Shown: piece after piece, positions 24,178 through 36,455 of the stretch | How the letters are laid out: every line of letters begins with the position of its first letter | Numbering within the stretch: the first letter of the stretch is position 1 | Assembly: GCA_963971425.1 (NCBI GenBank) | Contig: OZ020522.1 | Location: forward strand, 2,702,168 to 2,766,167 | Direction of reading: 5' to 3' | Length of the DNA stretch: 64,000 bases | Source of the DNA: Bryoerythrophyllum caledonicum | Taxonomy: Eukaryota; Streptophyta; Bryopsida; Pottiales; Pottiaceae | The notes under the pieces: generated by a model | What the model was told of the DNA's origin: nothing | The model's input: the letters and a program-made list of their open reading frames with translations, nothing else | The model's database searches: none | Program-made: the position numbers and the translations under genes

Positions 24178-26997
24178 GGACCCTGTTGTTTCCAACGCAC
24201 CAGCGCGATCCCTAGACGTATCTATCACATGATCCTGATCCCTGGACGTATCCTGGGGAATGGATTGTCTTGTATCTACCAATAATGTCAGTCTTGTATC
24301 TACCCTGTATCTTTCCATATTTGCCAGTCCTGTATTTGCTAGTAATTTTATTATAATTCAAGTACAAGATATACAACTACTAAGATGCTCCAAGACTTAT
24401 ATAAAAAAGAATGAGGTTTTCCTTATTTTGCCTTCATTGTATATTACCATCATTACCATAAGCATGGTTTGGAAAAAATGTATCTTATCTCTATGATAGG
24501 TTAGTCAATGATTGGCTTGCAACTATGATAAAGGTTGTTGATATTTGCAACTAACCTTTTTAGAAAACAATGAACCACTAAGTATATGGTATGGATATGT
24601 TCTACAAGGCTACAAAATCCAATCCATAAGTTCTGAACCCTTTAACGTTGTGGTATTTCTGGAGAGAGTGCCAGCGTTGAAGAGTTAAGTAAATTTTTTT
24701 AAATTATTCAAAGAATTTAATCTTCAAAAAGGTGATGTAAATTGTATGTCCATGAGGAGAAAAAGATGTAGGGTTTGAGAATTTATTAGTTTATCTACTT
24801 CCTATCAGTATTCTAGGTTTTGTAAAGGAATTTCAATTTAAAGCATGATTCATTAAACTTTGATTACTTATTGTTAGGTGTCATATTTTAGAAACATTTA
24901 AAGATACATTTAGTTATTCTTTTGGGAGTACTCAATCAGTATTTAACAAGATATTTTAATTGAAAAGTTTAAGAACTTGTGAAATAAATGTAAACTGTAA
25001 TTTTAAAACTTTTGAAAAGATTTTTGAAGGACATTTTGAATTTTTTTTAAATACAACTGAATACTTAAAATATAGAAATAAGTTTTTTTTTAAAATCATT
25101 TTTCATTTTCAATTCCTAGTTTATAAAGACCCATTCAAAGATAATTTCATTTTTCATTTTGAAAAATGTTAGAAATGTCTTGTTCAATGATTTTAAAATC
25201 GTGAATTGATATAATTGGAAATGCATGCAACTTAAAGTTGTTATATTACCTTTTATAATTTGGACTATATCTCATAGAATTTACAAGGATTGTTGAAGGG
25301 ACATATAGCAGCAACAAAGTTGAAATTTTTGGATGTCAAATTACAAGGGCAATTAAAAATAAAGTAAAAATAAAATGAAATAGAAATTTCTTATATTAAT
25401 TAGTGGCTAATAATAAAGATAACAAAGTTGTTGCGCCCATAATTTTATGATTTTATGGTGCTATATACAAGGATCTTGTAGATGTAGCAATGACTAATGC
25501 ATTGAATTTGGAATCTTTGGTGTAGGATTACAACAATGAAGTTTAATATATTAAAATGTAGTAAAGATGGATAAACAAATGAAAATTTCTAAATAAATAA
25601 AATTGATTAAATCGTGTGTTGCAACTCACAAACTTACATAAGAAGGTAAATAAAGTGAAACTATGATCATCACAATGCTAGCTTAAAATGTTACTTGTTA
25701 ACAACATTTCTCTTTTGAGGTCAAAGACATTAAATATCCTTGATATTTATATTTCTATAATATATGTTAAATTTTTTGAGGAAGAAGTTTTAAATAATAC
25801 ATTAAAATATAATCATAAGAATAGTTTAGAATTTTGACCTTAAAATGTGAAAAGTAATATCTAAAGTACAAAATTTAGAAATATGAATGCATTTATGTTC
25901 ATTAAAATATGTTTTAATTTAGAAAAATATTCAAAAGGTTCATTTCTCAAATAAATTTTCATTAAGATGTTAAATTATTTAAAACATATCAATAAAGGAA
26001 TTTATCAATTTTTAATTGGCTCATTTTTTCTTAGATTTAAGTAGCGCGAGTGGATCTTCAGTTTTAGACAATGATGATGACATTGTGATGGGCTTGAAAG
26101 TAAACAAGTCAAGTCTTGTTAATTTCAAAGCTAATTTTGAAGGTGGAAATGGACCATTTAGAACAAAGGTGAAGTATGGAGAGTATGCTATGGAGCAAGG
26201 TTGGATTGTAGACAATGTTGTGTTGTTGGGTAAGATAAGTCTTCTACTTTGCATCTTTAATGAAGAAATTATAGATTTGAGGGTTGAAGTGGTACGTGAT
26301 TTTATAAGAGTGTCGATTTCTGATTTGGGTAGCCCTTTGGGTGAAGCTTTTGAGTTCAGATGGACTCTTTAATTTTTAGAGAGGACCATAGTGATAATTT
26401 GAAATTAAGAAGAATTTTAAATTTCTCCCCATATATCCTTGTTTATAAATAAAAAGATGTAATTGGATAGTCACAAACTACCTCTTTTCTTCATCTAAAA
26501 ATGCATCCACTTTTTGTCTAAGTTGGTTTGTCTCTGAATTTTTGGTTTTGGAGGTGCAATGTGGAAAGCCTTAGATGAGACTATGAATAGAACAAAATGA
26601 TGAGTTTTAATTTCTTTGTTGTCACGGCCACGATTAAAAGGGCGTGGAATTTCTTCATTTTTTAAAATTACATGATTTTATTTTGTTGTTTGAAATATAA
26701 ATTGGCTTCCATATGAAGAAGCATGAGAAAAACTCAACTTCAGTCCTTGAGCCAAAGTGTTTTTTATTGAATACCTATAAATATAATTTACTAGAAACCA
26801 TAATATATTAATCAAAATTTAAAAATACGCAAAATTCTATTTTTTATTATTTTCATTATATTTTTTATATTTGATTTTAAATATTAAACTACTAAATATT
26901 TTATTAGATTGATAAATCCCAACAATATTTGATACTATTATTCTTTATAAAATATCAAACTGAAGCGATGAAGTAAAATTTGGTACTACCATGATAT
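24178..26997. other. AT-rich gene-free stretch
   Basis: Very AT-rich sequence without recognisable genes. A 118-codon open frame at 26016-26372 contains FKANFEGGNGPFRTKVKYGEY, which I do not recognise; it has no second copy in the window. It could be an exon of an unknown gene or a chance frame. Confidence 0.5.
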
Positions 26998-29900
26998 TTG
27001 CACATACATGTATATATTTATAAAATGTGTAATGTACACTTGTAAATAGGGTTTGGAATTTTATCACATAGACTTTTGTGTAAGTTTTATGAAGGAAACA
27101 ACATATTGTTAAAGCTTTAAAAAAACTTTCTTAAGATAGAAGATTTTTTTATCTATGATGTATGAATATTGAGTTGCACAACCCATAACCGGGTTCGGAC
27201 TCGCACTTGGGAAACCTTCGGAAATATTACCTCAAGCATCGCCTTTTACTTTGCCTGCAATTATTACAATTTTATTGTTAGACGTGTTATTGATTTTCTT
27301 GGTGGTTTTCTTTTTATAGAAGTTGAGGTAAAGCTTGAAGGTGAAGGTAAAGGTATTGAAAGGGTATTTACTGGTTTCACGTGGGTACCGGGTATTATTG
27401 CTCAGTTATTGGACTAGTATCAAACCATATTGTACAAGTATCAATTAGGATGTGTTGAAGGCATCAGGAGTGTACATTGATGGATTTGCAATGATGACGA
27501 TTTGCCGTCTAAATTGCTAGAGTTGAAATATAGAATGATTATAGAAGCTTATGATGTTGCTATTGCTATAAATTCTGTTGTTGTTGATATCAAAAGGGTG
27601 CAAAGGTCTCAATGTCTAGTAGCCCCTTCTTTGCCAAATTGTAATGTTTCAATTTTCTCAAATAATTTGTGTTTGAAGCTTGTTAATAGTTTGGATTTTT
27701 AAAAAGTCCGTATTTCAATATAAAAATGACATAAATTTATTACAAGTACAAATAACTAAAAATGATAACTGATGATCAAAGCCTTAAAATTATAAATAAC
27801 AAAGTTCCTTTAATTACACTTTGGTAGCAGTATAAAAACTTCATTCTCATTTGCTACATCAATCATTGTTAAATAAGACACTTGTATTGGTAATTCCTTG
27901 GAATAGTAAATAAAATGAATGGCAAAAAAAATTGAATAGGAAAAATTCTACGACCTTACTTTGCTCACTAATTGCTTTATTTGATTTTGTTGTAATTTTA
28001 ATTATTATTAGAAAAATAAGTGAAAATTTAATACACTTCAAAAAGAGTTTTAAAGATAAATCTTAGAATTATTTATTTTCTTGATCTTTGAATTGTGTTT
28101 TTGAGACCTTAAATTTAAAAAATAAAAATAATAGTATTTTAAAATTACTAAATTTATGATCCACGGGATGGCTCGCGCAACTAAGGCTGTCCCACCCGCT
28201 GAAGGTAGGTGGGTGCGCGTGCACTGGGGTGGGCGAGCATATTAAAGCTGGTGCGTGCATATAGAAGGGTTGGTGCGTGCATCGGGACGAGCGCGTGGAT
28301 AGGGAAGGGCACGCGTGCTCAAACTCTAACTGGATTCATACATTGCAAAGTGCTGTAATTTATAGTGTGTTGAAATTCTTATGATGTTTGAGCCTTACAT
28401 TTACGAAGTTTAATTTGATCCCAATGGCTCCTAGTGACACAATCACCAAGATTGCATTGCAACCTAATAACATGCAACTTCTATTGCAGTCTTTGGATGT
28501 CACTTCTAATATATTTGTAGAATCTGCAACACAATGTACGTGGGGGAAGGGGGGACTTACAACCACTAATCAATTTAAATAATGCTTATGGTATCCAAAG
28601 TGGATTTTGCAATGCAATTATTTCATGGAAGAAAATTTTGTTTCAAATGGGTTTTAGGGCAATTTCACAAATATTTCTCAAACATGAGAAAAAATACAAA
28701 TTGAATTGTATCATAGATATGGATTTATGAATTCTCTATTTATTATATTTAAAAATTTGCACATACCAAAACAAATGAGTCATATTCCAATGCTTGTCAC
28801 ATTTGTTGGTCTATGCCAACAATTGCTGGCAAATAATTACATTATTTCTTTCATTTCCTCTTCTCTTATTCCCCTCTCCCCCAAAAAGGACAACTCCTAA
28901 TTTTTTTCGTGATTTAGTCAGGAAACTTTGGAATGCAAACATTTTTTTTGTGCATGATAAGCAAGTGGGAAAAACATATACTTTGGTAATGACTGTGTTT
29001 GTTGAAGATTAGAAGCAGAGTACATTCTCATGGCAAAAACATTAAAACATATAAGGAATGCAACCAAAAATAAAATAATTTTGATTGAAAGCATTAACTG
29101 AAGTTCTTCAATTCATGACAATTATTGAAAATTACTAAATTATTGAAATCTTGGGTTTAGTGATATATCTTCAAAAACTCCCCTTTAGCTCTTCAGTAAT
29201 AGTTGCAACCAACAATTGATATAAAGATTTTAATACTTGGTCTTAGTAGGGGCTCGTAGAAGGATCATATTTGGAGGTGGTATCAACCTAAGTCATGAGC
29301 TCATAGCGTTGTGCACAAGGAATGCATACTTCGCACACACTCTCCACTCCACGAATCTGCGGTGATAAACCGCAAGGTCAATTACCGCCATCCACTCCAT
29401 ACGTGACTCCTTCATAAACACCTCGCCAGCCACGGCCCGCGACAGCAGATGCTGCGCCACTGGACCAGGGCGGTGCACATCGTTAGTCAGCACCAGCTCT
29501 CACCACTTGCCACTCGACCCGTGGAACGAAGTCGATTCTGGCGACGCAGCCTACCATCCCACCTAATCGGTACCCAGTGTCGGTAATCCTCACTGCACAC
29601 GAAGCCCTTCGGATGACACCTAGGCGATACTCAGGTGATGCTAGAATGATACTCAGGCATCATGGTTGCTGTTGTGAACCTGGCAAGGTTGGCGTTGACA
29701 TGGATTGTTTAGAGATCGCGGGACTCCACGTCCGTTGTCATTTGGAGATTGATAACCAGTAGTGTGGCGGAGTTTCAGACAAATTGGCTACAATGGTGGA
29801 TCTGAGTGGTTGGCAACTAGATGACGAGATCTAATGGAAGACTCACCAGAAACAGTTGAAGGAGTCGGAATGTTTCGTCAAGTGGCGGCGTTGGCCGACT

Positions 29901-30772
29901 TTGCTCACTACATTCTTGGGATGCCTGACTGAGGAGACGACAGTAATACCGACTCAGAGCGCTGTGAACAGCATTGTAGAGCCCGTTCTGGAGTCAGACA
30001 CACAGACTCCAGAATGGTGTTGGTTGAATCTGGTGATGATAAATCAGGCAAAATGGAATCCACCGCCTGTCCCCAGGTATCCCGGAAGTAGTTATTCAAC
30101 CGCAAGTTGAGCTGATGGTTTTGTGATGAAGCGAAACGTAAACTTTACCGACATGCAGTGTACCTTCCTCATCCTGATCAGGTGGGTGCCAATTGCAATG
30201 TATGTGGTACTCTGTAAGCCAAGTTTTAACCCACTTTGAAATGCTCCTCGCCACCGACACTTATCGTTCATGAGTCGCCAGGTAGTCAGCATTGAGCAAC
30301 AATATTACCGCCAGTCCAGCATCTGTCTGCGCTCATTTGCAAAGTGACGATGGTGGAGGAGTCGCTCTGGTGGTATGTCCCTTGCTTCACAATGTCTGCA
30401 CAAACATCCTGAACCTCCTGAATGCTGATCTGAAGTACTTGGAAGCCCGTGAGAGAATTGGAGGAGGCCAAATGCTCCCGGACTTGACAACCTCGTCTGT
30501 CTGTCTCTGACAATTCCGACAATCGGAGAGCTGCTGCTGCTGCTGCTGCTGCTATAAATCCCAAGCCATGGATGAGTTTGATTACATTCGCAGCTTGCAA
30601 TTCGATCCATCTCAAGTGTCCATCTTCTTCACTCTCTCTACTCATTCCCCTCACAATTCTACACACTTCAAAGTTTCAGAAGCGAACCACAACACCTCAG
30701 GCTCTGAATTTGGTCCTGTACTACTTTCTGACTCCAGATCAGAATCTGAAGTATCGACATTCGATTGGAGTC

Positions 30773-31081
30773 ATGGCGCACTACACCGTGAACACCACCA
30801 CCAACAATGACCGCGTTGAGAACGCCGATGTGGAGCTCCTGAACGTGAAGTCAGAATCGCCAGAGAGTGCAAGCTTTGGTGACGGGCATCGGTGCAAGAG
30901 GTTCCCGTGCCCCATTTGCAACCAAGGCCGCTCCCAACGAGTCATGCTGCAACTGCTTCAGCCTCATCAAGTAATTGGTGGAGCTGTACATGACCAGGCA
31001 GCTCCACTTCTGACCTCCTTCGGAGACGGTGGCCACACTTGCAGAAAGTTTCCTTGTCCTGTTTGCCAGCAAGGGCGTTGA
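30773..31081 (+). CDS. Conserved small protein with two HxC...FPCPxCxQGR motifs, copy B
   Basis: 102 residues from ATG at 30773, ending in CPVCQQGR. It matches copies A and C; relative to A it has one extra Asn codon (TTTNNDR). Upstream, a peptide beginning MDEFDYIRSLQFD (30568-30810) is in another frame because of seven extra bases near 30726 compared with copy A. A TATA-like CTATAAATCCC lies just before that upstream ATG in all copies, after a CTG/GCT triplet run. Function unknown; the His/Cys pattern suggests metal binding. Confidence 0.5.
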   Translation: MAHYTVNTTTNNDRVENADVELLNVKSESPESASFGDGHRCKRFPCPICNQGRSQRVMLQLLQPHQVIGGAVHDQAAPLLTSFGDGGHTCRKFPCPVCQQGR

Positions 31082-31504
31082 ACTTGCAAAGTACTGTATT
31101 CCAGACGCAGTAACTTCGAAATCACAAGAGAGCAGGGTTTGTTGGAATAAAATGCAACTCTGTTTTCGTCGGCTGCTGTACTTCTGGATCAACTGATACC
31201 GTAGTGTACATGGGCAGGATTATTTCGTTGGAAGTGTGTGTGATGCATTCTAGTATCATGCTGTAGTTTTCCGATTTGTACAGTGATTTCGTGATCCATT
31301 TTTGTCGCTAGCAGTGTCCTTGAAGTGGACATACTCGTGACGTGCTTGAAGCTTGTTTAAAAATTCGATACTGAGATCTACTTTTCTCGGTTGTACAGAT
31401 TGTTTATTATTGTTTGGGACAATATTATCAATAAATTGTGGGCATTGTCCAACACATATAGCTTTCAAATATTTAGCAAAATGAATGAAGTGGTTTTAAC
31501 AGTG

Positions 31505-31703
31505 TAGTGCTCAGTAAATGACTTGTAAATGCGATAAGTTTTTACTCTTGATGCCAATTTTTACCAAGAGCACAACTCTCTACAGTATTCATATAAGAGG
31601 ATCATTATAAACATAGTTGGTAAAAATATTCACTTAAAGTAAAAAATTTATAGCATTTACAAGTCATTTACTGGGCGCAACACTAAATGTCATCTTTAGA
31701 GTA
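31505..31703. mobile_element. MITE insertion (ACTACACTAA family) in copy B
   Basis: Absent at the matching site of copy C (near 42422). Inner arms CAGTAAATGACTTGTAAATG and its complement near 31670 are inverted. The right outer end GCAACACTAAATGTCATCTT is kept; the left outer end is missing. It post-dates the B/C duplication or was lost from C. Confidence 0.7.
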
Positions 31704-32214
31704 GTTCTTAGTGTAATTTGGACGTAAACCATTATTACTCCAATTTCGCTTCGATCCCCTACATTCCAACTGCAGAAGCAGTATCTCTTCAATGACATGG
31801 ACTAGGCACGCATGTACCAGCGTATCACATTTCACGTGTTACGAAGTGGCAATTCTTCCGAATTTGCTCTATCTGGATTTATTCTAGATAAACATCTATT
31901 GAAGCTATTCAAAGAAGGCTTGAAACATGAAAATAATCTCACAGAGATATATATCATAGGGGTTTTGATTTTATTTGGAGCTGCAAGGGCACAATTGATT
32001 CATGAATGAACTTGCTACAAATCGGAGGACAGTAGAACACTACCACGACATAAGAAAATTAGCTTTCTCGAAAGGAACAACTTAAGTAGACAGATAAAGA
32101 AGTTACCATTTGATTGCAGTGCTCACAAGCGCTCCAACCTTGAAGGTTCAGCTGCAACATCTGGCTAGGAACGGCAAGGGAAGCAAAGTAAGAAAAGGTG
32201 AGGCTAAAGACATA

Positions 32215-32758
32215 GATATGGATGCACACAGAAACACAACTAGACATGGATGCCCACAGAAACACATCAAAAACACAACTAGACATGGATGCCCACAGAA
32301 ACACAACTAGACATGGATGCCCACAGAAACACAACTAGACATGGATGCCCACAGAAACACAACTAGACATGGATGCCCACAGAAACACATCAAAAACACA
32401 ACTAGACATGGATGCCCACAGAAACACAACTAGACATGGATGCCCACAGAAACACAACTAGACATGGATGCCCACAGAAACACATCAAAAACACAACTAG
32501 ACATGGATGCCCACAGAAACACATCAAAAACACAACTAGACATGGATGCCCACAGAAACACATCAAAAACACAACTAGACATGGATGCACACAGAAACAC
32601 AACTAGACATGGATGCCCACAGAAACACATCAAAAACACAACTAGACATGGAAGTCCTCAAAAACACAACTAGACATGGAAGTCCTCAAAATCACAACCA
32701 GACGTGGATGCCCTCAAAAACACAACCAGACATGGAAGTCCTCAAAAACACAACTAAA
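32215..32758. repeat. Minisatellite, 28-bp and 39-bp units
   Basis: The core ACATGGATGCCCACAGAAAC alternates with ACAACTAG, and some units carry an extra ATCAAAAACAC (11 bp). About 17 units are present; the last four diverge to ATGGAAGTCCTCAAAAACAC. Long open frames on both strands here are by-products of the repeat. It is not a CRISPR array: there are no unique spacers. Confidence 0.95.
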
Positions 32759-32763
32759 GCAAC

Positions 32764-32767
32764 AAAA
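32764..32767 (-). terminator. Pol III terminator for tRNA-Glu
   Basis: A TTTT run on the minus strand about 21 nt past the tRNA 3' end, the usual RNA polymerase III stop. Confidence 0.6.
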
Positions 32768-32788
32768 CAGTAGTCTGCACTCGGGAGC

Positions 32789-32861
32789 TTCCGTTGCCGG
32801 GACTCGAACCCGGGTCGCTCGGGTGAGAGCCGAGTATCCTAACCATCTAGACTACAACGGA
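32789..32861 (-). tRNA. tRNA-Glu (CTC anticodon)
   Basis: 73 nt. The acceptor arms TCCGTTG and CAACGGA pair, with discriminator A. The D arm reads TAGTCTAGATGGTTAGGATA, the anticodon loop CTCTCAC on a CTCGG/CCGAG stem, and the T arm has GGTTCGAGTCC. Internal A and B boxes are intact, and no intron or encoded CCA is present. It looks functional. Confidence 0.95.
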
Positions 32862-33369
32862 GGCAGGTGACAAGGAAACAAGTACCCCACCGCTGCCAGA
32901 TACAACAGTCAACAGTGTTAAAGTATATATACTTGGCTTGAACATTCGGTTCCTGTCACTCAACAATTAGGTAGCAGTGACCCCCCAACCATTACTCTAT
33001 CGCTACTCGTCTATGCTCCAACTTCACTAACGGCTCCACTACAGTACACACAGCCTGAGTGATTAAGAGAGGTTAGAATATAAGGTGAGATTTGGCTATG
33101 AACTACAAATACAAGGAATAGTCAACTATTAAGGACCATCTAAACCAATATAGATGTCGACAGTGCCTTCAGTATTGTAAAATCTCACCGTATGGAGACT
33201 AACAAACACAATTCACGGATATCTGTTATTACAGGACGACTAACTCAACTTTACATGAATGAGATTCGTATAAACCACATACAAGGAAAGGACGGGGCCA
33301 AGTTACAAGCGCACCCCTAGAACGCTGTTTCCGGCCGCTCATCCAATCGACGTGTAACTGGAAATCCTG

Positions 33370-34661
33370 TCATGAATCTGATGCACTTCCAGGGCCAGAG
33401 TCGACTGGCACCCGCTTCAGGGCTCCCCGGATAGGCCTCATGCTCTCCAACAAGTACGACAACCCTTTCAACACGTGCTTGCGGCTGTACGGGACCCCGG
33501 TCTTGGCCAGCGCTGTTCCTTGCGAGTCCAAAAGCACGAAGCATGGGACGTAGTTTATCTCGTACAAAGATGCCTGCAGAACGAACGAACTAATATCATT
33601 TCATGAGCAAGAAATACATCTGGTACTGTGAAACCTCTACCTGCCTGAAATCTGGGCTAAGAACTCCCTAGCCCTGCATAATGCGAAGCTCAAAGTTCAA
33701 AGGACATACGACATCACATATAATCATCACGCAGTCCTCTACTACGAATAGCAAACGTCAAAGAATATCACTCCCTGACAGAGCATAAAATTCGGCTCCC
33801 TTGCATTCTGAAGCACCTGCTTGCCAGACAAGAAACCAAGCGTAATCTAAGGGCAAAGGCTTCCTCGCTCTGTGCACTGACAAGCTCAAAATAACGGTTG
33901 ACCTCGCAGTCCTAACGTTCAAGTAGCAAATGTCAAAGTATACTGTCAACAAGCGCTTCTCTAAATTCTATGCATCCGATGGGAACACAAGTGCAACTGG
34001 CAACAATGAGTAGGTAAGGACACGTTGGGACAACTAGTCACACTTCAAATGAACTAGGTTTTTCTCGAGGTCTGTTTCTAACCAATCAAAGCTTGCATAT
34101 ACAATTAGTTATCTCAAAAAATAAGAGTACAGCCACCACAATACGCACCTCAGGGAGCCACTTCTTATTCTCCACGTCCGCCATCACAATCCGCAACCAA
34201 TCGCCCTCCTTCCGCTCCACATCCTCCACAACTTTCAACAGAGACTGGCACAAGGTACACCGGGGCGAGTAAAACTCCAATAAAGTTGCCTTCTGCTTCC
34301 CAGACAACGCAATCGCCAGCGCGCGCTCCTCCGCGTCCCCCTGCTCCTCCGCGGACAGCCGGTGCTGCTGCCCGAACCGCGCCGTCAAGGACTCGAACAG
34401 GTGCTGCGGCTCCGAGAGCAAAACCCTAGCGCTCGCAAACCGAAGAGGAGAAGGAGAGGCGCGGGTGCGTGAAGGGAAGTCCTGGAAGGAAGAGAAGAGG
34501 TGGTGGCCGACGGCGTGCAGGGGCTTGAACGGCCACGGGAGCTCTGCCTTGTAGTCGTCGCAGGCGCCGCGGCACCATTGCAGGCCTGGCCATGGCGCAC
34601 TCTGCTTGTTGCGCTCGCGCATCCTGCGAGAAACACAGCTTCGAACCCTAGACGAACTCAA
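33370..34661 (-). CDS. Thioredoxin-like protein with CTLC active site (2 exons)
   Basis: Exons 34661-34149 and 33573-33370 joined by a 575-bp GT-AG intron give 238 residues. The thioredoxin fold has [12 protein letters not shown] (CxxC), a VENKKWLPE strand-turn, and [10 protein letters not shown] with the cis-proline. The VENKKW and EFY...C..C wording recalls HCF164/TxlA-type thioredoxins of plastids, but I see no membrane segment. The N-terminal 60 residues are Arg/Ser-rich and could be a transit peptide. A second Met at residue 14 is an alternative start. The role would be disulfide reduction; the partner is unknown. A Tc1 transposon begins 154 bp upstream of the start codon. Confidence 0.82.
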
Positions 34662-34815
34662 TCCAACTCACGGCAAAGGTTATCAAATACGGACTACATG
34701 TAGTCGTATTCCGAATACGGATACGTGTATACAGTTGTATTCCGAAAACGTTGGAAATGGAGTGTTGCTTATTTGACAAGACATATTTCACGACAGAACA
34801 GTCAAGTGAGACATA

Positions 34816-34842
34816 CAGTGGTCAGCAGAAGTGTTCGGACAG
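34816..34842 (+). repeat. Tc1 left terminal inverted repeat
   Basis: 27 bp, identical to the reverse complement of 36456-36482. Begins CAGTGG directly after TA. Confidence 0.97.
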
Positions 34843-34986
34843 TAATTACAATCTCAATTTAATAGTAACACTTGTCGAGTTTGGTAGGTAGGTGCTGATT
34901 TTTTCAGCTAATTATAACTAAAGAGCCACTTGTAAACTAGAAAGAGTACCATCATTCACATTGAGCCACTTGCATGGGCTGCAGTT

Positions 34987-35024
34987 CATGATGTGTCAAT
35001 CATGGGTGTCCAATTCATTATGCA
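34987..35024 (+). repeat. Tc1 inner inverted repeat, left
   Basis: CATGATGTG, a 9-bp spacer, then GGGTGTCCAATTCATTATGC. The mirror copy at 36275-36306 lacks the spacer. Distances to the two element ends are about equal (188 and 187 bp), as in IR/DR Tc1 elements with two transposase sites per end. Confidence 0.8.
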
Positions 35025-35128
35025 CACAAGTTGTGCATCTGAAAAATCTTGAGAATCGACATGTATTTATGGAGACCTCTTGCATTTCAAGACACATTGT
35101 GATTGAATAAGATTGCTCTTGATTAGCT

Positions 35129-36154
35129 ATGGCTCCTAGAAGGACTCTTGCTGAACGTAAGTTAGTTCTTCAGATGCATGAGAGAGGGAATTCGTACTCC
35201 GAAATTTCAGCGGTTCTAGGCATCTCTCGAAGCACTTGCCATGCTATTGTGCGGAGGTTTACAATGAGAGGTCATTTGAGAGATGCTCCTTCACAAGGGA
35301 GACCTCGAATTCTTGATGAACGTGGTGATCGTGAGGTTGTAAGGTTGTTGAATGCACCATCTAATGGTACAGCTGCAGCAGTGGGTAGAGAAATGCGATC
35401 TCAAGGATTGGATTTGAGTGATGATACAATTAGAAGATGTCTTCAGAGGCAAGGATTGAGAGCACGAGTGAAAACTAAGAAGCCATTCTTGTCAAAGAAA
35501 CACAAAGCACGTCGATATGCATGGGCAAAGAAGTGTAGGCATGCAAGTTGGATGGACTGGAGTTATGTGGTTTTTTCAGATGAGTCAAAATTCAATTTGT
35601 TTGGCTCAGATGGGAGGCAGTATTGTTGGAGGAAAAGAGGAGAGCATCTTTTAGATCAGCATGTGCAACCTACTATCAAATTTGGAGGTGGAAACATTAT
35701 GGTTTGGGGATGTATGACTTGGGAGGGAATTGGCAACCTTCGTCTTATAGAAGGAGACATGGATAAGTTTGTGTATCGTGAAATTTTGGAGATGGAGCTC
35801 ATGAATACTATACACATGTATGATTTAGGAGAGGAGAATGTTATTTTTCAGCACGACAACGATCCCAAACATACTTCTAAGTATGTTACAGATTGGTTGT
35901 TAGCACAGAAGTTTCAACTAATTTGGCATCCGGCTCAATCTCCTGACTTGAATCCTATAGAACACCTTTGGAATGAAGTAGATCGTCGTATGAGAATGTC
36001 AAAGAAGAAACCCACTAACAAGAAGGATTTGTGGGAGAAATTGCAAGAAATTTGGTATAGCATTGAGATTGATACCGTGAGGAAATTGATCATGTCTATG
36101 CCTGAGAGAGCTGCAGATGTTTATCAAGCAAAAGGTGGCTATACACGATGGTAG
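35129..36154 (+). CDS. Tc1 transposase, DD34E
   Basis: 341 residues, intronless, intact. N-terminal paired-like DNA-binding region: a first helix-turn-helix (about residues 10-45, with YSEISAVLGISRSTCHAIVR) and a second (about 65-110), joined by a GRPR hinge (57-60). Catalytic residues: Asp151 in VVFSDESKFNLF, Asp243 in FQHDNDPKHTS, Glu278 in SPDLNPIEHLWNEV; 34 residues separate the last two. The basic stretch KTKKPFLSKKHKARR (115-129) could be a nuclear localisation signal. It catalyses cut-and-paste transposition at TA. The start is the only ATG that precedes the whole domain set. Confidence 0.96.
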   Translation: MAPRRTLAERKLVLQMHERGNSYSEISAVLGISRSTCHAIVRRFTMRGHLRDAPSQGRPRILDERGDREVVRLLNAPSNGTAAAVGREMRSQGLDLSDDTIRRCLQRQGLRARVKTKKPFLSKKHKARRYAWAKKCRHASWMDWSYVVFSDESKFNLFGSDGRQYCWRKRGEHLLDQHVQPTIKFGGGNIMVWGCMTWEGIGNLRLIEGDMDKFVYREILEMELMNTIHMYDLGEENVIFQHDNDPKHTSKYVTDWLLAQKFQLIWHPAQSPDLNPIEHLWNEVDRRMRMSKKKPTNKKDLWEKLQEIWYSIEIDTVRKLIMSMPERAADVYQAKGGYTRW

Positions 36155-36274
36155 TCATTATGATTGTACATTCAAGTTTTTAGGTAGTCCTCATGATTCT
36201 ACATTCAAGTTTTTAGCTTGATTTTGTAGCTCATGGCTTTGTTTCCAATGTAAATAGATAACCACTTCACTTTT

Positions 36275-36306
36275 TGCATAAAGAATTGGACACCCACATC
36301 ATGTGT
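36275..36306 (-). repeat. Tc1 inner inverted repeat, right
   Basis: On the minus strand reads CATGATGTGGGTGTCCAATT then CTTTATGCA, the mirror of 34987-35024. Confidence 0.8.
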
Positions 36307-36455
36307 TTTATTTTTGATTGATTTCTTGATTGACATTTTTTATTATGAATGTTATGTTACATGTTTTTTGTAACTATGTGATTGTATGTTTAAATTTTTA
36401 CAACTTGAATGTGAGTTACGTAAGAAAACTAGCTCATATTGGAAGTGGAAGCGTC

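Larger units (their letters stand above)
26998..32085 (+). repeat. Segmental duplication, block 1
   Basis: Matches 37588-42803 in direct orientation over 26998-27895, 29160-29280 and 29579-32085. The piece 28162-28603 matches 38595-39034 in inverted orientation. The block includes copy B of the three-copy repeat (29292 onward) and a GC-rich island at 28160-28330. An MITE at 31505-31703 is absent from block 2. Confidence 0.85.

Noticed and set aside
26016-26372. A 118-codon frame in AT-rich DNA
   Set aside because: No family recognised, no second copy, no splice partners. It is noted only as an unidentified frame.
31812-32009. A 65-codon frame (also at 42531-42728) whose end looks a little like a pentatricopeptide repeat
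   Set aside because: Similarity is limited to a KLFKEGL-like helix and a GVL strand; one partial repeat is not enough to call a PPR gene.
32215-32758. Regularly spaced repeats that could look like a CRISPR array, and long open frames on both strands
   Set aside because: The units are contiguous minisatellite repeats with no unique spacers, and the host is eukaryotic. The frames are products of repeat length.
34683-34745. Palindromic words such as GACTACATGTAGTC upstream of the thioredoxin-like gene
   Set aside because: Too short and not repeated elsewhere in the window; no regulator can be named.
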